Notes: generated by a model from the sequence alone, not told the origin. A DNA stretch of 64,000 bases from Segatella cerevisiae (GCF_024054555.1 NZ_JAMXLY010000006.1:36923-100922), one strand, 5' to 3'; shown: positions 45,536-54,681, counted from the first letter of the stretch. Translations and numbers: made by a program.

Positions 45536-45566
45536 TTTGTTATTCCTACCCTTTTTACTATTTTTG
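45536..45566 (+). promoter_or_regulatory. Promoter of the rpoN operon
   Basis: A -33 TTTG (45536-45539) and a -7 TATTTTTG (45559-45566) are separated by 19 bp, about 60 bp upstream of the first ATG of the operon. Confidence 0.68.
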
Positions 45567-45624
45567 CAATAGACTACGGCCGGTCTCGGAAACCGGTTCA
45601 GACGGAACATCAATCGATAAGAAT

Positions 45625-46272
45625 ATGGCAAGAAATCCCTTATGGTCTGACGAATATTGGCTGTTGCTGATGCAACTCTATCTCAAGAAACCTGTCGGAG
45701 TAAAATCTCTGTATTCCAAAGGATTGGTAGACCTGAGTCTGGAATTGCACATTTCCCCGTGCTATCTCCATGAACAAATGACGCGGTTACAACTGTTAGA
45801 CACGCCTCGCATCGAACAGTTGTGGAAAAAATACGGGAAGAGTCCGAAGAGACTTTCACATGAGGTCAAACTCCTCAAAACGATGGACGGGTTCAACCAC
45901 GCTGAACAATTCTATGAAGGCGTGGAAATACACGAATCGTTCGAAAAACTCTTCGAGCCTTTGGAAACCAACCCGGAACTGACGCCTGTCAAGTTGATCC
46001 TCATTCTCAACCTCTATTTCCACCTCATTCCGCTGACAATGGTGAAAGAGACTCCGGAAATAGTTGACCTCAGCAAACTCATACAGGTGGAACCGGAATT
46101 GATCGTTGAGGTCATGGATGTCTTCCTCTATTGTGACCCCTGTCTCAAGCACGACGATATTATGGTCAATCCACTCTTGGGGCCCTGTCAGAAAATATGG
46201 CAACGCTATGGCAATGGAAATATAAAAGAACTTTCCAACTTATCGAAAGAACTCAGATACTATTTCTATTAA
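45625..46272 (+). CDS. Uncharacterised protein cotranscribed with rpoN
   Basis: This 215-residue soluble, mostly helical protein starts at MARNPLWSDEYW. I chose the ATG at 45625 because the open frame further upstream (to 45490) crosses the promoter. No domain is recognised. Features are an N-terminal segment with helix-turn-helix-like spacing (LYSKGLVDLSLELHISPCYLHEQMTRL), alternating leucines in the middle (LTPVKLILILNLYFHLIPLTM) and a C-terminal NIKELSNLSKELRYYFY. It ends 15 bp before rpoN and shares its promoter, so a role connected to sigma-54 is possible but unproven. Confidence 0.75.
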   Translation: MARNPLWSDEYWLLLMQLYLKKPVGVKSLYSKGLVDLSLELHISPCYLHEQMTRLQLLDTPRIEQLWKKYGKSPKRLSHEVKLLKTMDGFNHAEQFYEGVEIHESFEKLFEPLETNPELTPVKLILILNLYFHLIPLTMVKETPEIVDLSKLIQVEPELIVEVMDVFLYCDPCLKHDDIMVNPLLGPCQKIWQRYGNGNIKELSNLSKELRYYFY

Positions 46273-46287
46273 TTGACAATTACAGTT

Positions 46288-47823
46288 ATGACTCAGAAAC
46301 TAATTCAGTCTCAGACACAGAAAATGCAACAGGTTCAGAGGCTTTCTGCCCAGCAGATGCTTCAGGTGAAGTTGTTTGAAATGCCTCTGAATGAACTTGA
46401 AGAGAATGTCAATGCCGAATTGGACGATAATCCTGCCCTTGAGAGAAGTGTCGAAGAGGACGGGGAAATCAGGAACAGCAACAATGACCCGCAGGACAAT
46501 GACAACAACGAGACGGATCATGATGCAGATGATATCGACTATACCGAAAGTACTGAGCGCGAAGAACGGGAGGACGCACTCGACTCTGCCCTGAAGACTA
46601 TGGGGGCTGACGACGAGATGCCTGAACCGGACTATAACATGGGCAGAGGCGGCAACTCGGGTGATTCCGATTACCCGAATATGGTATATGGGGATACGCT
46701 GTCCTTCTATGACCGGTTGAAAGAGCAGATGGACATGCTCCATCTGACGGATAAAGAGCATGACATCATGGAGTATCTCATCGGTTCTCTGGATGATGAC
46801 GGTCTGCTCAGGAAAGATATCGGAACGATCAGCGACGAACTGGCCATCTACCACAATATCGACGCGTCAGAAAAAGAAATAGAACGGATCCTGCACCTCC
46901 TCCAACAGTTTGACCCTGCGGGAATCGGGGCTAGGGATCTGCAGGAATGTCTCCTCCTCCAAATCAAAAGGATGAAGGATAGCAAACTGAAGCAGACTGT
47001 CTATACCGTCATCAAGGATTATTTCGATGAATTTACGAAGAAACACTGGGATAAAATCCGGGAGGAACTGTCCCTTGACGATGATCAGATACAGACGATA
47101 CAGAAAGAAATCCGGAAACTGAACCCCAAACCGGGCTCTTCTCTCGGAGAAAGTGAAGGCAGGAATATCCAGCAGATCACGCCGGACTATATCGTAGATA
47201 CGGCTGATGACGGCAGTATCTCTTTCTACATCAACCGGGGGAATATCCCTGATCTCATGGTCTCCCCTTCTTTCGTGGACATGCTCAACAGTTATAAGAG
47301 CAATAAGGCTAACATGAACCGGCAAGAGAAGGAAGCCCTCCTCTATGCCAAGGACAAGGTAGAGAAAGCCAAAGGGTTCATAGATGCCGTCAAACAAAGA
47401 AGGCACACGATGTTCGTCGTCATGAAGTCGATCATCAACTGGCAGAAAAAATTCTTCGAGGATGGGGATGAATCGGATCTCCGGCCTATGATCCTGAAGG
47501 ATATCGCAGACCAGACGGGGCTAGACATCTCTACGATCTCCAGGATAGCCAGCATGAAATATGCCCAGACAAAATGGGGAATCTTCCCCTTGAAATTCTT
47601 CTTCAGCGACGGTTATACAACTGAAAACGGGGAAGAGTTGTCTACTCGCAAAATAAAATTGGCATTGAAAGGCATCATCGACAAGGAAAACAAGAAAAAA
47701 CCGATGAGTGACGATACATTGGCCAGTTTGATGAAGTCCAAGGGCTTCCCTATTGCCAGAAGGACAGTGGCAAAATACCGCGAACAACTTGGCATTCCGG
47801 TCGCCAGACTCAGGCGGGAATGA
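46288..47823 (+). CDS. rpoN: RNA polymerase sigma-54 factor
   Basis: This 511-residue alternative sigma factor needs AAA+ activators such as the protein at 35903. The ATG at 46288 begins the canonical Gln-rich region I (MTQKLIQSQTQKMQQVQRLS); a TTG 15 bp upstream is less likely. An acidic region II (about 50-120) is followed by the core-binding domain (LQQFDPAGIGARDLQECLLLQ), a helix-turn-helix region (DISTISRIASMKYAQTKWG) and the diagnostic RpoN box ARRTVAKYREQLGIP near the C-terminus. It is cotranscribed with the preceding unknown gene. Confidence 0.96.
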   Translation: MTQKLIQSQTQKMQQVQRLSAQQMLQVKLFEMPLNELEENVNAELDDNPALERSVEEDGEIRNSNNDPQDNDNNETDHDADDIDYTESTEREEREDALDSALKTMGADDEMPEPDYNMGRGGNSGDSDYPNMVYGDTLSFYDRLKEQMDMLHLTDKEHDIMEYLIGSLDDDGLLRKDIGTISDELAIYHNIDASEKEIERILHLLQQFDPAGIGARDLQECLLLQIKRMKDSKLKQTVYTVIKDYFDEFTKKHWDKIREELSLDDDQIQTIQKEIRKLNPKPGSSLGESEGRNIQQITPDYIVDTADDGSISFYINRGNIPDLMVSPSFVDMLNSYKSNKANMNRQEKEALLYAKDKVEKAKGFIDAVKQRRHTMFVVMKSIINWQKKFFEDGDESDLRPMILKDIADQTGLDISTISRIASMKYAQTKWGIFPLKFFFSDGYTTENGEELSTRKIKLALKGIIDKENKKKPMSDDTLASLMKSKGFPIARRTVAKYREQLGIPVARLRRE

Positions 47824-48010
47824 GGGCACAACTCGGACTTTCTACCCTGATAATAAAGGGATAAAGGATATTTGGACGACTTGATACATTCGAGTTTGAT
47901 AGAGGTATTGGAAAAATAAACATACAGGCGGCAACATCGTCAAAGGAGTTGATCCTCCCAAGGATGACTGTCTGAAAGATAAAAAGAAACTACACATAAT
48001 TTTAAACAAG

Positions 48011-48652
48011 ATGTCATCTGAAAATCGAATAAATACAAATATATTGAAAGATCGGCAGATTATCAAGGCAGCCCGGGTGATGAGTATGATCTTCACCCCG
48101 TTTTACCTGCCTTTGCTGGGACTCGTCATTCTGTTTCTGTTCAGTTATATGAGTTTGCTGCCCTTCTCTTACAAATTGACCGTCATCCTGTTTGTCTATC
48201 TGCTGACCATCCTTCTCCCGACCTTCCTCATCCATCTCTACAGGAAGCACCAAGGGTGGAAAGCCATCGATCTCAGGAGAAAGGAGCGCCGCATAGTGCC
48301 CTATATCATCTCTATCGTCTGCTACTTCTTCTGTATCTACATCATGAACAGGTTTCATGTGCCGCGGTTCATTAGCATCATCGTAGTTGCAGCCTTGGTC
48401 GTGCAGATGATCTGTGCGTTGATCAATGTCTGGTGGAAGATATCCACTCATTCAGCAGCTATCGGAGGGGTGGCAGGCGCCTTACTGGCTTTTGCGGAGA
48501 TATTCACCTATGATCCGACGTGGTGGCTATGCCTGGTCCTGATCATAGCAGGGGCAGTATGCTCCAGTAGGATGATACTCAGGCAACACAGTTTGTCGCA
48601 GGTTACAGCCGGGTTTTTTGTGGGTTTGATTTGTGCCTTCATCGTCATCTAA
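48011..48652 (+). CDS. PAP2-like membrane phosphatase family protein
   Basis: This 213-residue membrane protein has about six hydrophobic helices. It shows a degenerate phosphatidic-acid-phosphatase pattern: RRKERRIVPY resembles motif 1 (KxxxxxxRP), STHSAAIGG resembles PSGH, and SSRMILRQHSLSQVTAG resembles SRxxxxxHxxxD with the terminal Asp replaced by Gln. The substitutions in motifs 1 and 3 raise doubt about catalysis, but the general fold is clear. Its substrate, if any, would be a lipid or polyprenyl phosphate at the membrane. It stands alone 187 bp after rpoN and 112 bp before purE. Confidence 0.75.
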   Translation: MSSENRINTNILKDRQIIKAARVMSMIFTPFYLPLLGLVILFLFSYMSLLPFSYKLTVILFVYLLTILLPTFLIHLYRKHQGWKAIDLRRKERRIVPYIISIVCYFFCIYIMNRFHVPRFISIIVVAALVVQMICALINVWWKISTHSAAIGGVAGALLAFAEIFTYDPTWWLCLVLIIAGAVCSSRMILRQHSLSQVTAGFFVGLICAFIVI

Positions 48653-48764
48653 TCCTACCCGGCTACTTGCCCGCAAGGATCTCTCAATAAAAAGAATAAA
48701 ATACAAAACAACAATAAATGATCCATTCATTTTTCAAAACGTATGATCATAATATCCAAATGAT

Positions 48765-49274
48765 ATGAAACCATTAATCAGTATTATCATGGGTTCTACA
48801 AGCGACCTGCCAGTGATGGAAAAAGCTTGTCAGTGGCTGGAGTCTTACAAGATTCCTTTTGAAGTAAACGCGCTTTCTGCCCATCGCACGCCCGATGCCG
48901 TTGAATCCTTTGCCAAAGGCGCCAAAGCCCGGGGCATCAAAGTCATCATTGCAGGGGCAGGGATGGCCGCAGCACTTCCGGGTGTCATCGCAGCCTCTAC
49001 GCCATTGCCTGTGATCGGAGTACCCATCAAAGGCATGCTCGACGGACTCGATGCCATGCTTTCCATTATCCAGATGCCTCCAGGGATACCTGTCGCTACA
49101 GTAGGTGTCAACGCTGCCAAGAATGCGGCTATCCTGGCTGCAGAAATGATCGCTTTGGGCGACGAGACTGTCGCCGGCAAAGTCGATGACTGGAAAGCCG
49201 GTCTCGGGGATAAGATCAAGAAAGCCAACAAAGACCTGGCAGAGCTCAAGGACTATAAATATAAATGCAACTGA
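48765..49274 (+). CDS. purE: N5-carboxyaminoimidazole ribonucleotide mutase
   Basis: This 169-residue class I PurE converts N5-CAIR to CAIR in purine synthesis. Motifs are IIMGSTSDLPVM at the N-terminus (P-loop-like nucleotide binding), VNALSAHRTPDAV with the catalytic His of SAHR, IAGAGMAAALPGVIAA, and the PVIGVPIKG and QMPPGIPVATVGVNAAKNA segments. Length and motifs are typical. It precedes ispG by 125 bp. Confidence 0.95.
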   Translation: MKPLISIIMGSTSDLPVMEKACQWLESYKIPFEVNALSAHRTPDAVESFAKGAKARGIKVIIAGAGMAAALPGVIAASTPLPVIGVPIKGMLDGLDAMLSIIQMPPGIPVATVGVNAAKNAAILAAEMIALGDETVAGKVDDWKAGLGDKIKKANKDLAELKDYKYKCN

Positions 49275-49399
49275 TAACAGTACATTGAAGTGTATGATCA
49301 AATAGATGGTTGTCAATCCCGGGATTCTCAACGGGATTGAACAACCATGATTTGTCTTATACGGGAAAAAATATATTAACCAACTCTAAATTATTTTTA

Positions 49400-51259
49400 A
49401 TGAGTTTGGACTTATTCAATTATCAACGCAGAGAAACGAATGTTGTTCATGTAGGTGCAGTGGATATCGGTGGTAACAACCTGATCCGCATCCAGTCCAT
49501 GACAACGACCAATACTGACAATACAGAAGACTCCGTCGCCCAGGCTGAGCGCATCATCAAGGCTGGCGGAGAACTGGTCAGACTGACCACGCAGGGAAAG
49601 CGTGAGGCAGAAAATCTGAAGAACATCAATGCAGGACTACGGGCTGACGGATACGATACTCCACTTGTGGCCGACGTCCACTTCATCGCAAATATCGCCG
49701 ATATAGCTGCCCAATATGCCGAAGGTGTGCGAATCAACCCGGGCAACTATGTCGATCCTGCTCGTCGGTTCATTAAAAAGGAATATTCAGATGAAGAGTA
49801 TGCTCAGGAACTCCAGAAAATAGAAGACCGCTTCGTCCCGTTCCTGAACATCTGCAAGAAGAACCATACGGCTATTCGCATCGGTGTCAACAACGGATCA
49901 CTTTCAGACCGTATCCGCAACAGATACGGCGACACACCTAAAGGCATCGTGGAAAGTTGTATGGAGTTCCTCCGCATTTGCAAGCAGCAGCATTTCGACA
50001 ATGTCGTCATTTCCATCAAGGCTTCCAATACAGTTATCATGGTCCGTTCTGTGCGACTGTTGGTCGAACAGATGAAGAAGGAAAACATGGAATATCCGCT
50101 CCATTTGGGAGTGACGGAAGCCGGAAACGGGGAAGACGGACGCATCAAGAGTGCTGTAGGTATCGGGGCGCTGCTGGCTGACGGCATCGGAGACACTATA
50201 CGTGTCAGCCTTAGCGAAGAGCCTGAAGCTGAAATTCCTGTGGCACGCCATCTCGTCAACTATATCACGATGAGGGCCGGACACGTGTTGATTCCTGCTG
50301 TTGCGGCAAAAGAATTCAACTGGCTCGAACCGAAAAGACGGGTGACGAAGGCGGTTGAAAATATCGGGGGCGAACAGGTACCTGTCGTCATCGGCAAAGG
50401 TCCTGAAGCGGATTACTGGTATATCGGTTCCGATATCCCGAAACAACTGCTCCCGAATCAGAAATATATCCTCGATTATAATCAATTCGGAGAACTGCAA
50501 GGGACGGGAAAACTAGCGGAACTTGAGAAAAACGGGACGAAGTTCTATCCCATCTTCCCTGTCAATGCCATGCCTTTCATGAGTATGGTCCAATCGCCTC
50601 TGAAATTTCTGGTTCTCGAATTCGGAACACCGTCTGCCGAGTACCTGACCTGTTTGAAGTATCACCCGGAAACGGTGGTCATCTGCATGAGCCATCATAA
50701 GAACCGTTTGGGAGACCAGCGTGCTCTCGTCCATGAAATATGGGCTGCAGGACTGAAGAACCCCGTGATATTCTCGGAGATGTACCAGCACTCCCAAAAA
50801 GAGAAAGAGGAATTCCAGATAGAAGCGGCTGCTGATCTGGGGGCTCTGATGATAGACGGACTCACGGACGGGATATGGCTGTTGAATGACGGCGATCTCT
50901 CTGACAAGGATATCCTATCGACTGCTTTCGGCATCCTGCAAGCCGGTCGCCTGCGGACGACAAGAACAGAATATATCAGTTGTCCGGGTTGTGGACGTAC
51001 TTTGTATGATCTTCAAGGCACAATCGCAAAGATCAAGAAGGCGACACAAGGCATGAAAGGTTTGAAAATCGGCATCATGGGGTGTATCGTCAACGGACCA
51101 GGCGAGATGCATGATGCTGACTATGGGTATGTCGGCGCCGGTTTTAACCGGATCTCGCTTTACCGCAAACAGGTCTGTGTAGAGAAAAGCATTCCGGAGG
51201 ATGAAGCAGTGGATCATCTGCTAGCACTTATCAAGAAGGACCGGGAAAAACGGTCCTGA
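49400..51259 (+). CDS. ispG: 4-hydroxy-3-methylbut-2-enyl diphosphate synthase (long form)
   Basis: This Fe-S enzyme of the MEP isoprenoid pathway makes HMBPP from MEcPP. The ATG at 49400 (619 residues) is chosen because it starts the conserved N-terminus (LFNYQRRETNVVHVG) whereas the open frame upstream to 49310 has no family similarity. The N-terminal TIM barrel includes IRIQSMTTTNTDNTEDS and PLVADVHFIANIA. A large insert between barrel and Fe-S domain (about 290-510) is the long form found in Bacteroidota, chlamydiae and plants. The C-terminal [4Fe-4S] domain has SCPGCGRTLYDLQ and GIMGCIVNGPGEM. A small stem (GGACCG/CGGTCC) overlaps its stop codon. Confidence 0.95.
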   Translation: MSLDLFNYQRRETNVVHVGAVDIGGNNLIRIQSMTTTNTDNTEDSVAQAERIIKAGGELVRLTTQGKREAENLKNINAGLRADGYDTPLVADVHFIANIADIAAQYAEGVRINPGNYVDPARRFIKKEYSDEEYAQELQKIEDRFVPFLNICKKNHTAIRIGVNNGSLSDRIRNRYGDTPKGIVESCMEFLRICKQQHFDNVVISIKASNTVIMVRSVRLLVEQMKKENMEYPLHLGVTEAGNGEDGRIKSAVGIGALLADGIGDTIRVSLSEEPEAEIPVARHLVNYITMRAGHVLIPAVAAKEFNWLEPKRRVTKAVENIGGEQVPVVIGKGPEADYWYIGSDIPKQLLPNQKYILDYNQFGELQGTGKLAELEKNGTKFYPIFPVNAMPFMSMVQSPLKFLVLEFGTPSAEYLTCLKYHPETVVICMSHHKNRLGDQRALVHEIWAAGLKNPVIFSEMYQHSQKEKEEFQIEAAADLGALMIDGLTDGIWLLNDGDLSDKDILSTAFGILQAGRLRTTRTEYISCPGCGRTLYDLQGTIAKIKKATQGMKGLKIGIMGCIVNGPGEMHDADYGYVGAGFNRISLYRKQVCVEKSIPEDEAVDHLLALIKKDREKRS

Positions 51260-51522
51260 CAAGGACTTTCTGAAGAACTGACAAGAATCTGACGGTCTGT
51301 GCCTGCAATGATCAGAGCGGACAGATAGCCAGTTTCTTTCAGATAAGACCGAATAAGAAAAGGGATATGCCGAAACGGAGATTCGAGTCGTCAACAGTGA
51401 CAGCACTTTGAACTCTTACCCTTTCTTTACCCAAAGTGAAAGGAATGAAGCAGACCTGACACTATTGGCAAAGGCTCTTCTTATTTTGACACATCTCTCC
51501 AAAACTTTTTCAAGGAAAAGAC

Positions 51523-51912
51523 ATGAGTATACAAGAACTAATGAAAAGTGTCCGTCTCGAGGACATTGAAGAGGTTCTCAGACAATCTTATCATGACCTG
51601 AAAGACCTTCAGAGTTATGAGAGAACATTCAATATATTGAGAACCGTCCAACCCACTTTTGACTATTTCGATATGGTCATCGGTGTGAAAAGACGGAAAG
51701 ACCACGTGATGGTGACCAATACCCACCTCGGCTCGATCAGTGACCTCGCCGGCAGGACCGTGGACATCAATAAAGATGACCAACTGACACCGACTGAAGC
51801 AGCTGCGCACATTGTCTATCAGATTACGGCACACGGGTATGACACAACTCGGTATAAGGACAATCTGGACGACTGGGATGAGGACATGATGTCCTCTTAC
51901 GATGAAGAATAA
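51523..51912 (+). CDS. Uncharacterised acidic protein
   Basis: This 129-residue soluble protein has no recognised domain. It starts with helical LEDIEEVLRQSYHDLKDLQSYERTFNIL and ends with an acidic tail (DDWDEDMMSSYDEE). The middle contains DYFDMVIGVKRRKDHVMVTNTHLGSI. The frame is intact, AAGGAAAAG precedes the ATG, and base composition matches the neighbours. I recall similar short proteins in Bacteroidales genomes but can give no function. It is convergent with the radical SAM gene, 56 bp away. Confidence 0.72.
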   Translation: MSIQELMKSVRLEDIEEVLRQSYHDLKDLQSYERTFNILRTVQPTFDYFDMVIGVKRRKDHVMVTNTHLGSISDLAGRTVDINKDDQLTPTEAAAHIVYQITAHGYDTTRYKDNLDDWDEDMMSSYDEE

Positions 51913-51968
51913 CGCTTTTGAAGGCCATCCTTGTCTCAAGTCAGATGTTCTTCACTGCATCTTTCCGA

Positions 51969-52928
51969 TCATATATTGCCCAGATAGACATATTTGATAC
52001 CGGCTTTGGTCGCAATAGCTTTGGCTTGATACATATCTTTCAATGGTGTCGGACCTTGGTCTGCCATCTTGAACATAGGAAAACAGCGACTGAAATGCAG
52101 AGGGCAATCGGCAAAACCATTATCCGCCAACCAATTGCATAAACGGGTGATCAGTTTTTCATCCGTGTTGACTCCGGGAATCAGAAGATTGGTAATCTCC
52201 AGATGCACCCCGGCTTTCAGGAAGATCTTCAGGGCTTCAAGGACGGGATTCAATGTCGCCCCGTTCCATTTCCGATAGATGTCGTCACTGAAAGACTTCA
52301 AATCGATATTGGCGGCGTCAATATAAGGCACCAGCCAACGGAGTGGTTCTGGATTAATGTAACCTGCAGAAACAAGTACATTATAAAGCCCATGACGATG
52401 CGCCAATACCGCTATATCGTGCACATATTCGATGTAGGTCAAGGGTTCTGTATAGGTGTAGGCTATTGTCGGAAGGTGGTTCTTCAATGCCAATTTTACA
52501 ATAGCTTCCGGACTGTATTCTGCACTGGAAACGTCTTGAGGGAAAGCCTGTGATATTTCAAAGTTCTGGCAGTTCTTACATCTCAGATTACACCCCGGAC
52601 AAGCCAAGGAAAGGCATCTGCTGCTGGGATGAAACTGCAATAGGGGTTTCTTTTCTATCGGGTCATCAGCCAAGGCACAAGGATGACCGTATACCACGGA
52701 ATAAAGTTTGCCATTGATGTTTTTCCGGTTTCGGCAAAGACCTGTATGTCCGTCAGAAACCCGACATTCATGCGGACAGAGTAAGCACCTGACACTATTA
52801 CCCGAGGGTTTGTTTTTCTCACCAGAAAGCGTTCCGGTCTCTTTCGGATTCCCGATTTTGTCGGTATTCTCTGTATCAGACAAAACCGGGGTCGTCAGTT
52901 TTTCATAAAATTTCGCTTCATACAACAT
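51969..52928 (-). CDS. amrS: AmmeMemoRadiSam system radical SAM enzyme
   Basis: This 319-residue radical SAM protein has cluster motif Cys113-x3-Cys117-x2-Cys120 (GCNLRCKNCQN). An N-terminal cysteine set (Cys48, Cys51, Cys55 and Cys65; CLLCPHECRVSDGHTGLC) is typical of the AmrS/PflA-like subfamily. Further conserved parts are IAYTYTEPL and NIDLKSF. An unusual feature is a low-complexity polar insert at about 12-45 before the first cysteine motif. It is encoded 3 bp after its partner gene and completes the Memo-AMMECR1-radical SAM system, whose biochemical role is not established. Confidence 0.9.
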   Translation of the reverse strand: MLYEAKFYEKLTTPVLSDTENTDKIGNPKETGTLSGEKNKPSGNSVRCLLCPHECRVSDGHTGLCRNRKNINGKLYSVVYGHPCALADDPIEKKPLLQFHPSSRCLSLACPGCNLRCKNCQNFEISQAFPQDVSSAEYSPEAIVKLALKNHLPTIAYTYTEPLTYIEYVHDIAVLAHRHGLYNVLVSAGYINPEPLRWLVPYIDAANIDLKSFSDDIYRKWNGATLNPVLEALKIFLKAGVHLEITNLLIPGVNTDEKLITRLCNWLADNGFADCPLHFSRCFPMFKMADQGPTPLKDMYQAKAIATKAGIKYVYLGNI

Positions 52929-52931
52929 CAG

Positions 52932-54494
52932 TTATTCTCCTTTCCCCATAGACTTTTCACTGAAAATAACGGCATGATAAGTATAAAGTTCTGCATCTTT
53001 CCAACCGTCCCAACCTATACCTGCCTTGTCCTGGGCACAATGTCCCAGAAATTCTTCTTTTGTCCAGTTGACTTCATCGGCCACTTGTGGCAGGAATGTG
53101 CCGCTACGAAAACCTTTACGCATATAAATGCCCTGTTTCCCGTATTGGAACTCACTGATATCGAAAATTCTATGCAGTGGTGTAAGGACGGAAATTTCGA
53201 TGTCGATCTTCGGAAGTTCATCAGTCGTGACCGGTGAGAAACGGGGATCATCGAAAGCAGCAGCCTTAGCCATCTCCCTGACGACATCAGCAAGGGGTAT
53301 ATCTTCTCCAAAATGCCCTATACAACCCCTGAGACGACCGTTTTCATTGAGCGTGACGAAAGCCCCACATTTGCTCTTGAGACGGTCTGTAAGGGGGAAA
53401 GAGACGCTTTCCGATTTCGATGAGATACTGTTTCGGGCAATCGCCAGCAATGTCTTTTTCTCCTCCTGAGTAAGAAATTCATCAGGAGAAGACGGGGGAT
53501 ATGCAGAAGATGGAGACCTAGAAGCATCTGAAGATGTTCCTGTCTTTGCAGTTGGTGTCTGATCTGCCGTGCTCTCTGATGAAAGGTTGGAAGAAGGTGA
53601 GTCGTCTGCAGAATCTTTTCCTGAACAGGTTTGACACAAAGCATAATAGCCTACAACTTCATCTTTCCCTCCGTAAGGGGAATCACCGGAATTCAGATAC
53701 ATCAGTCGATGGAGTTGAACATCCGTCCTCTCCTGACTCATCATCAGCAATACCGCTATACCGCACTGTCCACAGGCGCTGGTCGCCAGATTTCGGATCC
53801 CCAAGGAATTGTTCTCTGACAATGTCTTGACGAATTTCTCCAAATCACCTGTCGCAATGGCATTGCCTGTACGGTGGTCGACCTTCTCTGCATCATCATA
53901 AGACGAATAATGGGAAAAATCACTGCTGATCACAAACAGATTGTGAGGGTTGAAATAAGGCGCCAAGGCCTTCGCTATCTCCCTCAACCGATGGATATTC
54001 TCTGTCCCGATGATAATGGGGACAATGGGTGCAACATGCTTTAAATGATACTGTAAGAAGGGGAGTTGTACTTCCAGACAGTGTTCGCGGTCATGAGCCT
54101 GAGGCACATACCGGAATACCGTATTCGACTTGAGAAGTTGGCCGCAAAGTTCCTTGTCTACGCTGATACGGCCTATAGGGGTGGCATACTCATCAAAGGC
54201 ATTGCAGATGGAAGCACCGTCGAAAGCCACATGATGCGAGGGGCCTATCAGAAAGATGTGATCATATTGCGCATCCAGAGAAATCTGGGCAAAAGCATCT
54301 GCTGCCACTCGGCCGGAAAAGACATATCCGGCATGCGGGACGATAACGGACTGTATCTGCCGGTCCGCAAACAACACCTTTGCACTCTTAAAATAAGACT
54401 TCAAATCATTGATTAGTTGCTGTGGCGTTCCGGGGTAAAATTGACCGGCAACGGCCATAGGACGAACGGTCTTCTCCTGTTCTCTTAAATTCAT
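52932..54494 (-). CDS. AmmeMemoRadiSam system fusion protein: Memo (AmrB) + AMMECR1 (AmrA)
   Basis: This is a two-domain fusion of 520 codons. The Memo-like domain (about 1-270) has VAGQFYPGTPQQL, VPHAGYVFSGRVAADAF, GPSHHVAFDGASI, and SSDFSHYSSYDDA with conserved metal-site histidines. A Ser/Pro/Thr-rich linker (about 290-350) leads to the AMMECR1 domain (about 350-520) with FVTLNENGRLRGCIGHFG and PLADVVREMAKAAAFDDPRF. The ATG at 54494 is preceded by AGGAGGT at good spacing; upstream in-frame starts (54551 and 54650) are disfavoured because the terminator at 54532-54564 would lie inside them. It overlaps operonically with amrS (3-bp gap). The system's function is unknown. Confidence 0.88.
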   Translation of the reverse strand: MNLREQEKTVRPMAVAGQFYPGTPQQLINDLKSYFKSAKVLFADRQIQSVIVPHAGYVFSGRVAADAFAQISLDAQYDHIFLIGPSHHVAFDGASICNAFDEYATPIGRISVDKELCGQLLKSNTVFRYVPQAHDREHCLEVQLPFLQYHLKHVAPIVPIIIGTENIHRLREIAKALAPYFNPHNLFVISSDFSHYSSYDDAEKVDHRTGNAIATGDLEKFVKTLSENNSLGIRNLATSACGQCGIAVLLMMSQERTDVQLHRLMYLNSGDSPYGGKDEVVGYYALCQTCSGKDSADDSPSSNLSSESTADQTPTAKTGTSSDASRSPSSAYPPSSPDEFLTQEEKKTLLAIARNSISSKSESVSFPLTDRLKSKCGAFVTLNENGRLRGCIGHFGEDIPLADVVREMAKAAAFDDPRFSPVTTDELPKIDIEISVLTPLHRIFDISEFQYGKQGIYMRKGFRSGTFLPQVADEVNWTKEEFLGHCAQDKAGIGWDGWKDAELYTYHAVIFSEKSMGKGE

Positions 54495-54531
54495 GGCACT
54501 ACCTCCTGTTACAAAAAACATTGATAATAAC

Positions 54532-54564
54532 AAAATGCCTGTCAGAATCATTGACAGGCATTTT
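54532..54564 (-). terminator. Intrinsic terminator between cysS and the Memo-AMMECR1 gene
   Basis: Perfect 13-bp arms AAAATGCCTGTCA / TGACAGGCATTTT with a 7-nt loop; the minus strand continues with TTTTGTTATT. It lies 118 bp after the cysS stop codon. Confidence 0.85.
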
Positions 54565-54681
54565 CTATTCTTGATATCAGGGCTCTTCCTATTCCTCATT
54601 CCATTTCTTAGGATTCGATTCCCTCTTTTATCTGTTCGGACTGTTCTCAATCCGACACATCAAGACAACTGCTCCAAAAAC

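Larger units (their letters stand above)
45160..45624 (+). other. Intergenic region after the kdp locus
   Basis: This 465-bp region contains a short tandem repeat (45199-45273), the terminator of the sensor transcript (45343-45380) and the promoter of the next operon (45536-45566). Reading frames through the repeat (minus strand, about 60 codons) are repetitive and lack start signals, so no gene is called. Confidence 0.6.

Noticed and set aside
54495..54650. N-terminal extension of the Memo-AMMECR1 protein, possibly a signal peptide
   Set aside because: The hydrophobic stretch looks signal-like, but a strong minus-strand terminator (54532-54564) lies in it and an AGGAGGT site precedes the ATG at 54494.
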